DNA of 64,000 bases from UBA8437 sp964646205 (GTDB taxonomy: Bacteria; Planctomycetota; Planctomycetia; Planctomycetales; Planctomycetaceae). The DNA is taken from positions 1 to 64,000 of the forward strand of contig CAZYAZ010000006.1 of the NCBI GenBank assembly GCA_964646205.1, read 5' to 3'. Below are positions 1 through 7,975 of this stretch, piece after piece. The notes under the pieces are model-generated. The model was given only the letters and a program-made list of their open reading frames with translations. It ran no database searches and was not told the DNA's origin. The translations under genes and the position numbers were made by a program. Numbering within the stretch: position 1 is the stretch's first letter; the number at the start of each line of letters is the position of its first letter.

Positions 1-1685
1 ACACCCTGTATCCGGATCGTCTTGGCAGCACGCCGATCATCCGGGTGAAGGGTCCGATCGCGGGAGTGAGCGATTGTCCGCCAGGTGTCCGGTCCATCGG
101 GGACCTGGAGGTCGTAGTCAACCGGTACCGAGGATCCCGTCGGTTTCAGGATGACGCGATGGATGGTTTGAGGATTGGCAAAGGTGATTGTCACCGAGGC
201 GGGACCTGGTTGTCCGGCCTGCCAGAAGAAGTTGAGCTTGCGGGCACCGTCGATCAGGTTTTCTGCCAGGCGTGATTGATTGGCCATGGCAAAACTGGAG
301 GAGTCGGCGACCGCACCGAGTTTGGCCAGGGCGACATTCCGGGATGGGCCACGGTCCCCCGCGGGTGTCCAGGCTTCCAGGTCGTCCAGTTTTGGCGATC
401 CACCGTCGTTGGTGGCGTGAATCGCCAGGCGCAGCGCGACAGTGGTGACTGCATCAAAGGATTCGGTTGTCTGTCGGAAGTCGATCGCCTTGCGGAGCTG
501 GAACGTCTTTCGCAGTTTCTCACGAAGGGTGCCGATTTCTCGGAGTCGATCCTGGACAGCTGGCAAACGAGCCTGCCACCGATCGTTCTGGTCCCCGTGG
601 ATCCGGCGGTCGCCGTAGCGAAGACCGGCGAACACGGCCTGCACGGCGTAGTAGTCCTGTTGTGGGATCGGATCGAACTTGTGACTGTGACATCTTGCGC
701 AGCCGATCGTGAGTCCCAGGAACACCGATCCGGTGGCCGAGATCACCTCGTCCAATTCGTCCTGTCGTTGCTGCCGGGTCAATCGTTCGTCGGGACTCTT
801 GACCGTGTCACGGGGGCCGGCAACCAGGAACCCCGTGGCGGCGTCGTGTCGGGTTGTGTCTCCGGCGAGTTGATCGAAGACAAAACGGTCGTAGGGCATG
901 TCGTCATTGAAAGCCTGGATGACGTAATCGCGGTAATACCAGGCGTTGCCGATCCGCGAGTTGGTTTCGTAGCCGGTTGTCTCGGCAAAACGGACAAGGT
1001 CCAGCCAGTGACTGGCCCAGCGTTCCCCGTAGCGGGGGCTGGCCAGCAGTCGGTCCACGGCTCGTTCCCAGGCCCCGGGCTCGAGATCGGCCTGGAAGTG
1101 CTGGGCCTGTTTGGGGGACGGTGGCAGTCCGGTCAGGACCAGTGAGGCACGCCGCAGCAATCGACGGCGATCGGTTGGAGCCGACAGTTGCAGTTGGCTG
1201 GCGGCCAGCTGCGAGATAATAAAACGGTCGATGGGTGATCGGGCGCGGGCTGCGGCCGCCCTGGAGAGTGTCGGCAGGCGAACCGGCTTCAGCGGCTGGA
1301 ACGACCAGTGCGATGTCCGTGTGTTGGCGTCCCTGGGCATCACGGCACCTCGTCGGATCCACTCCGATATCATGCCGACCGCCCTGGAACCCAGTCGCGG
1401 CCCCTTGGGAGGCATCATCACTTCGGCGTCGCGGCTGGTGATTCGTCGAATCAATTCGCTGGCAACAGGTTTTCCCGGCCGAATGGCCGGTTCGCCCGAG
1501 TCTCCTCCGGCGAGTAAAGACCGTCTCTGGTCGAGTCTCAGTCCGCCCTGCTGCTTGTCGGGTCCGTGGCAGGAGAAGCAGTGTTTGCCGAGGAGATTCC
1601 GCGCGGCATCATTGGGTTCGGTCGCTTCGGCGCGCAGGCCCGTTGTCGCGGTGGCGATCATCAGCAAAAGCGGCAAGCCTCTCAT
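1..1685 (-). CDS. DUF1549/DUF1553 protein with N-terminal cytochrome-c-like domain, 3' end outside window
   Basis: Open from an ATG at 1685 to the left edge (about 561 residues) with no stop, so the C-terminal DUF1553 part is missing. A signal peptide (residues 1-20, hydrophobic LPLLLMIATATTG) is followed by a haem-binding type motif CFSCH (Cys36, Cys39, His40) in a planctomycete cytochrome-c-like domain. A DUF1549 domain follows, with the family hallmark CARCHSHKFDP. After a coiled stretch comes an insert rich in beta-type sequence that resembles a discoidin/F5-8 carbohydrate-binding module. Such proteins are exported and are usually coded beside DUF1501 proteins, as here (59 bp downstream of one). 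The family's reaction is not established; a role in a surface complex for polymer breakdown is inference. Confidence 0.88.
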   Translation of the reverse strand, partial: MRGLPLLLMIATATTGLRAEATEPNDAARNLLGKHCFSCHGPDKQQGGLRLDQRRSLLAGGDSGEPAIRPGKPVASELIRRITSRDAEVMMPPKGPRLGSRAVGMISEWIRRGAVMPRDANTRTSHWSFQPLKPVRLPTLSRAAAARARSPIDRFIISQLAASQLQLSAPTDRRRLLRRASLVLTGLPPSPKQAQHFQADLEPGAWERAVDRLLASPRYGERWASHWLDLVRFAETTGYETNSRIGNAWYYRDYVIQAFNDDMPYDRFVFDQLAGDTTRHDAATGFLVAGPRDTVKSPDERLTRQQRQDELDEVISATGSVFLGLTIGCARCHSHKFDPIPQQDYYAVQAVFAGLRYGDRRIHGDQNDRWQARLPAVQDRLREIGTLREKLRKTFQLRKAIDFRQTTESFDAVTTVALRLAIHATNDGGSPKLDDLEAWTPAGDRGPSRNVALAKLGAVADSSSFAMANQSRLAENLIDGARKLNFFWQAGQPGPASVTITFANPQTIHRVILKPTGSSVPVDYDLQVPDGPDTWRTIAHSRDRTLHPDDRRAAKTIRIQG

Positions 1686-1744
1686 GGGGTCGATTCTAAC
1701 GCCGGTTGCAAAGAAAGATCGACCTGCCACCACCACGAGAGTGT

Positions 1745-3133
1745 CTAGACCAGGATCTCGTTGACCACCCGTCCGTAGACATCCGTCAGGCGGAAGTCGC
1801 GGCCGGCGTAGCGGTAAGTCAACTGGGTGTGGTCGATGCCCAGCAGGTGCAGCATCGTGGCATGGACATCGTGGACGTGCATCGTGTCGGTGACGGCCTT
1901 GAAACCGAAGTCGTCGGTTTCGCCATAGGCCATTCCACCACGGACGCCTCCTCCGGCCATCCACATCGTGAAACCATGATGGTTGTGGTCTCGGCCGTTG
2001 CCGTTTTCCGAGACCGGGGTCCGGCCAAATTCGCCGCCCCACACCACCAGCGTGTCCTCGAGCAGTCCTCGCTGTTTCAGATCCCGCAACATTGAAGCGA
2101 TCGGACGGTCGACGTTGCGCGTCAGGGTGACCATCCGTTCGTTGTGGTTGTTGTGGGTGTCCCAGGGCTGGCCACCGTCGTAGTACAACTGGACATAACG
2201 AACACCCCTTTCGCACAACCGGCGAGCCAGCAAACACCCATTTGCGAATTTTCCGGGACCATAGGTTTCGCGGGTCTGCTTGGTTTCCTGGCCCAGGTCA
2301 AAGGCGTCGGTCGCCTCGAACTGCATCCGGAAGGCGGTCTCCATCGATTCGATTCGAGACGCCAACCGATCGCCACCGCCGCGGTTTTCCAGGTGTTTCT
2401 GGTTGAGTTGTCCGAGCAGGTCGAGCTGACGTCGTTGCACCTTCCGGTCGTAGCGAGCGTTGCGGAGGAAGGGAATGATCTTCTCGGGGGCCAGGTTGGT
2501 GTGATTGATATGAGTGCCCTGGTGATGGTTGGGCAAAAAGGCGCTGGTCCAGGTCAGGGGCGCTTCGACGGGGTAGCCGGTGGCCAACACGACAAAGGCG
2601 GGCAGGTTGCGGTTCTCGGACCCCAGCCCGTAACTCACCCAACTGCCCACGCTGGGTACGGCCGAGGTCAGGGCGCCACAGTTCATCAGGAACATGGCCG
2701 GATTGTGATTGGGGTTGTCCGAGTAGCACCCTTTGAGCACACAGATGTCGTCGATGACGCGTGAGATTTCCGGCAGAAGATCGCTGACGATCACCCCACT
2801 ATTGCCTCGCGGGGCAAACTTGCGAATCGAGGGCAACAGCCCGCCGGTGATCCGCTCGGTCCGCAGGGTCGCTCCCTGGGGACGTTGTCCCTGGAACTTT
2901 TTCAGTGCCGGCTTGGGATCGAACAGGTCGCCCTGGTAGGGGCCGCCGTTCATGAACAACTGGATCACCCGCTTGGCTCGACCACCGTAGTGCGACGGTG
3001 ATTGATCGGCCGTGAGTGCCGAGGCAACTCCCACGGCACCGAGGCTGCCGCCAAGTCGACCGATCATGGCGCGGCGCGACAGTGGATTGAGGGGGGAGGG
3101 AGTGTTCATTGGCTGTGGGTGGTTGGGGGTCAT
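1745..3133 (-). CDS. DUF1501 family protein (Tat-exported, sulfatase-like fold)
   Basis: About 462 residues. The N-terminus carries a twin-arginine signal, LSRRAMIGRLGGSLGA, so export in folded form by the Tat system is expected. The body has typical DUF1501 features: GGPYQGDLFDPKP early, a WDTHNNHNERM segment, and the VVWGGEFGRTP...GRDHNHHGF block that in this family resembles the metal site of alkaline-phosphatase/sulfatase-fold enzymes. Enzymatic activity has not been shown for the family. It lies 24 bp after the DUF1549/1553 gene upstream and 59 bp before another, consistent with one operon. Start: ATG at 3133 is preferred; a GTG at 3145 would add four residues and an ATG at 3109 also precedes the Tat motif. 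Confidence 0.88.
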   Translation of the reverse strand: MTPNHPQPMNTPSPLNPLSRRAMIGRLGGSLGAVGVASALTADQSPSHYGGRAKRVIQLFMNGGPYQGDLFDPKPALKKFQGQRPQGATLRTERITGGLLPSIRKFAPRGNSGVIVSDLLPEISRVIDDICVLKGCYSDNPNHNPAMFLMNCGALTSAVPSVGSWVSYGLGSENRNLPAFVVLATGYPVEAPLTWTSAFLPNHHQGTHINHTNLAPEKIIPFLRNARYDRKVQRRQLDLLGQLNQKHLENRGGGDRLASRIESMETAFRMQFEATDAFDLGQETKQTRETYGPGKFANGCLLARRLCERGVRYVQLYYDGGQPWDTHNNHNERMVTLTRNVDRPIASMLRDLKQRGLLEDTLVVWGGEFGRTPVSENGNGRDHNHHGFTMWMAGGGVRGGMAYGETDDFGFKAVTDTMHVHDVHATMLHLLGIDHTQLTYRYAGRDFRLTDVYGRVVNEILV

Positions 3134-3157
3134 CGTATTGGCCACCGGTGGCGTCGT

Positions 3158-5626
3158 TCAGTCGACAAAGAGAAACTCGTTGCTGGCCAGCAAGGCGTGG
3201 AGGTACTGAGACCACCGCGCATCGCTTTTCTTCACATCGGTCGATTGGCCAGTCTCGAGGAATGTTTCACCAATCGACAATTCATCGTCGGTTGGTGAAC
3301 GCTGGAAGAGCACCCGGTAGGCGTTGTGAATCGTGGATCGTGTCGGCTGACCACGATTGGTTCGGATCTGTCCGGCCAGCCGGTCGGCCTGCTGGAACAG
3401 GAACGGACTGTTCATGGCGAACAATTGCTGCACGGGCGTGGTTGTTGGCTCTCGGCGGGGGCTGTGTGTGCCGGGATCGGGGAAGTCGTGCATTTTCAGG
3501 ATGACGTTGAGCGTCTTGCGGTCGATTTTCCCGTAAAGAGTTCGTCGCGAATTTTTGAGGTTGCCCAGGTCGCCGGATGGTCCGCCCAGGCGTTGATCGA
3601 GCGAACCGGTGACCTGCAGCATCGCGTCTCGCCACGGTTCGATCGCGAGTCGTCTCGGACTGAAATGCCACAACAGCCGATTGCCAGGGTCGTGCGCGAC
3701 ACCGTCGGGCCGGTTGCGACTGGACTGTTGAAATGTGGCTGAACTGAGAATCTCGCGGTGCAACCATTTCAGTGACCAGTCGTGTGCTACGAAACGGCTG
3801 GCGAGATCGTCGAGCAGTGCCGGGTGCGACGGCCGTTGTCCCTGTGTGCCGAAGTTGCTGGGCGTTCGCACCAGGCCGTAGCCGAAGTGTTGTTCCCAGA
3901 TGCGATTGACGATGACCCTGGCGACAAGCGGGTGGCCGTCGTCAAAGAGTGCCCTGGCGAGTTCGAGTCGTCCGCTGCCGTGCTGGAACGGTTTGAGTTT
4001 TCCGGCGGTCAGCACCTCGAGAAACCGGCGGGGCACCACGGGGCCTTTTCTCATCGGGTTGCCGCGGATGTGGACATGCAGGTCGCGCGGTTGGCCTCGT
4101 CTGAATTCGATCCGGTTCCTCGCCGGGCCATCCGGAACGACGTGAATACTTGCTTCCTCGACCGCTCGGACCATGACCGTGTTCGACGCGAACGCTGCCG
4201 ATTTTCTGGTCGAGGCAATTTTCGCCTCGATTTCCTTGAACCGCTTTTTGTTCGCCGCGGTTTTGGGCAACTGTTCCTTCATCTTGGCCAGGCTGACGGT
4301 GAGAGTGCGGACCTGTTCGCGGGCTTCGCGGATCGGCAACCAGACGTCATCGCTTGCCAGTGGTCGATCAACCGGCCGACTGCTCATCAGCACTCCGCCG
4401 ATCGCGTAGTAGTCGTGGTTGGAAATCGGGTCAAACTTGTGGTCATGGCATCTTGAGCAGGCCAGGGTCAGTCCCAGGAACGTGCGGCCAAAAACATCGA
4501 CTCGCTCCTCGAGTTCCTTGGCCACGGTCTCGCGGACCAGGCTGATGTCGAGCTTGAGTTCTTTCCAGTAGGAGGGGCTGAGTCCGAAGAAACCCAGTGC
4601 GGCGAGGTCGTCGGGCCCGGTTTCTGCCATCAGGTCGGTGGCCAGTTGCCGCGAGACGAAGTCGTCGTAACCCGTGTCGGCGTTCAAGGCATCAATGACC
4701 CAGTCTCGGTACCGCCACGGGCCGGCGGTGCTACTTTCAAAACCCGGCAATGCATCGGCGTAGCGAGCCTTGTCCAGCCAGAAACGGCCCCAGTGTTCTC
4801 CGTAGGCCGGGGAGGCCAACAGGTGGTTGATCAGGCGCTGGTAGGCTCCGGGTGAGTCGTCGGCGACAAAGCGATCAACCTGTTCGGGTGTGGGTCCCAG
4901 GCCGGTGAGATCGAAACTGAGCCGGCGGATCAAAGATCGGCGATCGGCCCTGGGTGAAGGGGTCAGCCGGGCTTGCTGGAGCCGGGAGAGGACAAAGCGG
5001 TCGATACGATTGCGTGACCAGTCGTCGTTGGTCGGCTGGGGCACGGTGGTCGTGAATGGTCGGAATGCCCACCAGGCCCGTGCCTGGGGGCTGGAGGGTG
5101 CCACGGCGGAAATCGACGGTCCTCCGACCCGGGGGTCAGGAGCTCCCAGGGCGACCCATCGCTCGAGAATCCGGATTTCGCGTTGCTGCAGTTTCCGCTT
5201 GGGAGGCATCTCGATGCCGTCTCGCCGCACCGCGGCGATCAGCAGGCTGTCGTCGGGCTTGCCGGGCACCACCGCGGCACCCGATTCGCCTCCCCGTCGG
5301 GTGGCTGCCCGGGTGTCCAGTCGCAGGCCTCCTTGCAGAGGCTTGGACTTGGCCGAATGGCATTCGAAGCAGTGCTTGACCAACAGCGGTCGCACCTCGC
5401 GCTCGAAGAACTCGACCTGTTCGGCCGGGATGTTCCCGGCGCGTTTTTTCTGGACTCCCCCCGGCTCGGGGGGGGGGGGGGGGCCCCCCGGGGCCCCGGG
5501 GGGGGCGGGGGGGCGGGGGCCACCGCGGCGGGGGGGGNNNNNNNNNNGGACTCCCCCCGGCTCGTCGTCGGCCAGGCCGACGACGGGTGCCAGTAGGGCC
5601 AGGGTTGTTACCAGGCAACGGTTCAC
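3158..5626 (-). CDS. DUF1549/DUF1553 protein with cytochrome-c-like domain, interrupted by an assembly gap
   Basis: Exported protein with signal peptide (MNRCLVTTLALLAPVVGLADD), a cytochrome-c-like domain with CFECH, DUF1549 with CSRCHDHKFDP, and a C-terminal DUF1553 domain ending in FLFVD. The GTG start at 5626 overlaps the TGA of the preceding PQQ-like gene as GTGA, suggesting translational coupling. Codons near the N-terminus are corrupted: a G/C homopolymer tract and ten Ns (5538-5547) lie between two copies of a 17-base sequence (5452-5468 and 5548-5564). These copies are 96 bases apart, exactly 32 codons, so removing one copy plus the junk restores a continuous frame of about 790 residues. 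The Pro/Gly-rich segment seen in a naive translation is therefore not real. Confidence 0.85.
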   Translation of the reverse strand: MNRCLVTTLALLAPVVGLADDEPGGVXXXXPPRRGGPRPPAPPGAPGGPPPPPEPGGVQKKRAGNIPAEQVEFFEREVRPLLVKHCFECHSAKSKPLQGGLRLDTRAATRRGGESGAAVVPGKPDDSLLIAAVRRDGIEMPPKRKLQQREIRILERWVALGAPDPRVGGPSISAVAPSSPQARAWWAFRPFTTTVPQPTNDDWSRNRIDRFVLSRLQQARLTPSPRADRRSLIRRLSFDLTGLGPTPEQVDRFVADDSPGAYQRLINHLLASPAYGEHWGRFWLDKARYADALPGFESSTAGPWRYRDWVIDALNADTGYDDFVSRQLATDLMAETGPDDLAALGFFGLSPSYWKELKLDISLVRETVAKELEERVDVFGRTFLGLTLACSRCHDHKFDPISNHDYYAIGGVLMSSRPVDRPLASDDVWLPIREAREQVRTLTVSLAKMKEQLPKTAANKKRFKEIEAKIASTRKSAAFASNTVMVRAVEEASIHVVPDGPARNRIEFRRGQPRDLHVHIRGNPMRKGPVVPRRFLEVLTAGKLKPFQHGSGRLELARALFDDGHPLVARVIVNRIWEQHFGYGLVRTPSNFGTQGQRPSHPALLDDLASRFVAHDWSLKWLHREILSSATFQQSSRNRPDGVAHDPGNRLLWHFSPRRLAIEPWRDAMLQVTGSLDQRLGGPSGDLGNLKNSRRTLYGKIDRKTLNVILKMHDFPDPGTHSPRREPTTTPVQQLFAMNSPFLFQQADRLAGQIRTNRGQPTRSTIHNAYRVLFQRSPTDDELSIGETFLETGQSTDVKKSDARWSQYLHALLASNEFLFVD
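5452..5564. other. Scaffold junction: N gap with homopolymer artefact and duplicated 17-mer
   Basis: A 17-base sequence starting ggactcccccc occurs at 5452-5468 and again at 5548-5564. Between them are a run of G/C homopolymers (5468-5537) and ten Ns (5538-5547). This is what two contig ends that should overlap look like when joined by a nominal 10-N spacer, with low-quality G calls at one end. The 96-base offset keeps the host gene in frame, which supports collapse to a single copy. Confidence 0.9.
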
Positions 5627-6927
5627 TTGCCGGCCGCCGTCTCGGTTCCAAGACAGAACAGGTGTTTTTCACCGCGGATGTAGAAGCGGTCGTGGGCGAT
5701 GGCCGGAGAGGCGTAGGTGAACTCACCCAGCTTGTTCTCGGCGACCACCTGGAGCTTGGGCCCTGGCTTGATGGCCTTGGTGATTCCATCGTCTGCAACG
5801 AAAAATGCCAGGCCCCGGGCGGTTACCAGCGAACCGCTGTAGTGACGACCAAGTCGGTTCTGCCACAGGCGGTCACCGGTCTTGGCGTCAAAGCAGTTGC
5901 CGGTCCCCCGGTCATCGGCGACCAGCAGGTACTTGTTGACGACAACCGGGCTGGGGACATAGCACTTGGCACCCCGCGAGTGCCACGTGATGTGTGACTT
6001 GGTGACGTCGCCGGTGCCACGCGGGTTGATGCCCATCACGTGGTAGGTCGGGTAACCACAGGCCATGAAGAACAGGTTGCCGTCGTAGACCATCGACGCG
6101 ACGAACTGCTCGGTCGGACCCTCGATGATCCAGTGCGACTTGCCGGTTCGCGGGTCGAGACTCGTGATGTGCTGGCTGCCGGAAACGACCATCTGGGTGC
6201 GGCCGTCAATGTTTCGGATCAACGGGGTGACATAGCTGCGGATGCCGTACTTGCGATCGGTCTTCCAGACCGTTTTCCCGGTAGCGCGGTCCAACGCCAG
6301 CATGTAGCTTTTGCCGTCGTGATCACCATTGACGATCAACAGGTTCTCAAAGATCACCGGGCTGCTGCAAAACCCGTGTGCGCTGACAAAGTCCCCGGGC
6401 TTGACCGCCCAGAGTTTTTTTCCAGCGGCGTTGTAGGCGGCGACAATCATGCGTCCGGGTGTGATCAGCCGCTTGTTGCCAACGTTGGGAGCCGGAATTT
6501 TTGAGGGCCCGACTTCCAGGAACGAGACGTAAATCGTCTTGCCATCGGTGACCGGTGTGCCGGAGGCGTAGCTGTTGAGGCTGTGCTTGGATTCCAGTGG
6601 TGCCGACAGCACGACCCGTTCCCAGATCACCTTGCCGGTGTGGGCGTCGAGGGCGAGAAGTGTTCGCTGTTTCTTGGCCTTGATGCAACCGACGATGTAG
6701 GCCCGGTTGCCATGGATGATCGGTGACGAATGGCCTTCAGCCACCAGGGGTGTCTTCCACAGGAGATTCTTTCCCGTTGTGGCGTCCCAGGAAATGGGGA
6801 CCGTCTGGCTGCTGCTGGAACCGTCGCCTCGAGGACCTCGCCACCCGGGCCAGTTCTCGGCTTGAACCGCTTGAGTTGTCCATGCGCTGGCTGCCAGCAC
6901 GAGCAGCGTGAGGGTCGTCTGTTTCAT
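5623..6927 (-). CDS. Secreted PQQ-binding-like beta-propeller protein
   Basis: 434 residues from an ATG at 6927. A cleavable signal peptide (to about residue 23, ...TTQAVQA) precedes a mature N-terminus beginning NWPGWRGPRGDG, a common start of planctomycete PQQ-like WD proteins. Repeated blades of the type ALDAHTGKVIWE, ALDRATGKTVWKTD and CFDAKTGDRLWQNR, spaced about 50 residues apart, indicate a beta-propeller of the PQQ-dehydrogenase/BamB type. None of the residues that would prove bound PQQ can be assigned, so a binding or scaffold role is as likely as an enzyme. It is first in a minus-strand operon with DUF1549/1553 and DUF1501 genes, ending in the GTGA overlap at 5623-5626. The 250 bp upstream (shared with divergent scpB) should hold the promoter. 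Confidence 0.88.
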   Translation of the reverse strand: MKQTTLTLLVLAASAWTTQAVQAENWPGWRGPRGDGSSSSQTVPISWDATTGKNLLWKTPLVAEGHSSPIIHGNRAYIVGCIKAKKQRTLLALDAHTGKVIWERVVLSAPLESKHSLNSYASGTPVTDGKTIYVSFLEVGPSKIPAPNVGNKRLITPGRMIVAAYNAAGKKLWAVKPGDFVSAHGFCSSPVIFENLLIVNGDHDGKSYMLALDRATGKTVWKTDRKYGIRSYVTPLIRNIDGRTQMVVSGSQHITSLDPRTGKSHWIIEGPTEQFVASMVYDGNLFFMACGYPTYHVMGINPRGTGDVTKSHITWHSRGAKCYVPSPVVVNKYLLVADDRGTGNCFDAKTGDRLWQNRLGRHYSGSLVTARGLAFFVADDGITKAIKPGPKLQVVAENKLGEFTYASPAIAHDRFYIRGEKHLFCLGTETAAGK

Positions 6928-7177
6928 GATAATTGCGTATCCGGCAACGGGTTGAGAAGAGTCTTGACCGTCAAGCGTCGGATCGATCGTATCACATGTG
7001 GTTGGCGTGATGCGAGTTTCCCGGTTCCGGTGAACTGTGGCCGGCGATCGAATTGTCCGGAATGGCCGACGGTCTTCGTCCCGACGGCGAATTCCAAGGA
7101 ATTCGACTACTCGCAGGTGCGAGACGGTTCCTATACTCCCGCAGCTGGTTCCCTGTAGCCCTCGTGTTGGATCAACC

Positions 7178-7975
7178 GTGCCGGACGAAATTGACGAGTC
7201 CCCTGATTTCCGGATCGACCCGGCTCATCCCGGATTGGATGCCGATCTCCCGGCCGGCGGCCACGAGAGTCCCGAACCGGATTGGCTCGATGATGATCTC
7301 GAGTCGGCCTACCGGCAGGCACTGGAGGCGAACGAGGCTGTCGAGGAGGAGATCGGGCCAGGGATCGAAGTGGCGGCCTGGCCTGGCCCGGTTGAGGAAT
7401 CCGAGACGGAAACCACTCTCGATCCGCAAAACGTCGAGGAACCCGAGGCTCCCCGTGTGACTGCTCGCCAGGTGATTGAGGCAGCACTCTTTGTTGGCGG
7501 CAAACCCCTGACGGCCAAGAAGCTGGCGTCCCTGGTGGGCTCCGAAACCGGAACCTCCCAGGTCGACGAGGAGATCGAGGGTCTCAACGGACTGTATGGC
7601 AACGAAGCCCGGCCCTACGAGATCCGCCTGGTCGAAGGCGGATACCGGTTGCAGTTGCGGGAGGAGTACGAACCGGTGAGAAACCGCGTCTTTGGCCTGG
7701 GCCCCAAGGAGGTGAAGCTCTCCCAGGAACAGCTCGAGGTGTTGGCGCTGGTGGCCTACCGTCAGCCGATTTCACGGCAGGACATCGAGAAGCACGGTCG
7801 CAAGAACGCCGGTGGGATGTTGCGTCAGTTGCTGCGACGCCAGCTGGTGGTGATCGAGCGAGGCAACAACCCGCGTCGTGACATCACCTACCGAACAACC
7901 AAGCGGTTCCTGGAAGTCTTCAATATCCGAGACATCGAGGACCTGCCGACTCCCGAGCAACTGGAACTCCGTTAG
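7178..7975 (+). CDS. scpB: Segregation and condensation protein B (ScpB)
   Basis: ScpB is the winged-helix kleisin partner of the Smc-ScpA condensin complex acting in chromosome segregation. The C-terminal 170 residues carry the family pattern: ARQVIEAALFVGGKPLTAKKL, then LSQEQLEVLALVAYRQPISRQDIE and the closing YRTTKRFLEVFNI. The N-terminal 90 residues are acidic, low in complexity and presumably disordered, which makes it longer (265 residues) than the usual 180-200. I place the start at a GTG at 7178 because the upstream in-frame extension to 7037 is Arg/Ser-rich and unlike coding sequence; the site lacks a good Shine-Dalgarno. Its TAG overlaps the TAA of the convergent PPC gene by four bases (7972-7975). 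No scpA is nearby. Confidence 0.88.
   Translation: MPDEIDESPDFRIDPAHPGLDADLPAGGHESPEPDWLDDDLESAYRQALEANEAVEEEIGPGIEVAAWPGPVEESETETTLDPQNVEEPEAPRVTARQVIEAALFVGGKPLTAKKLASLVGSETGTSQVDEEIEGLNGLYGNEARPYEIRLVEGGYRLQLREEYEPVRNRVFGLGPKEVKLSQEQLEVLALVAYRQPISRQDIEKHGRKNAGGMLRQLLRRQLVVIERGNNPRRDITYRTTKRFLEVFNIRDIEDLPTPEQLELR

Noticed and set aside
5461..5547. Poly-proline/glycine domain at the protein N-terminus
   Set aside because: Low-complexity G/C run touching an N gap and flanked by a duplicated 17-mer; assembly artefact.
7037..7177. N-terminal extension of scpB
   Set aside because: In-frame but Arg/Ser-rich and out of keeping with the acidic N-terminus that follows; GTG 7178 preferred.
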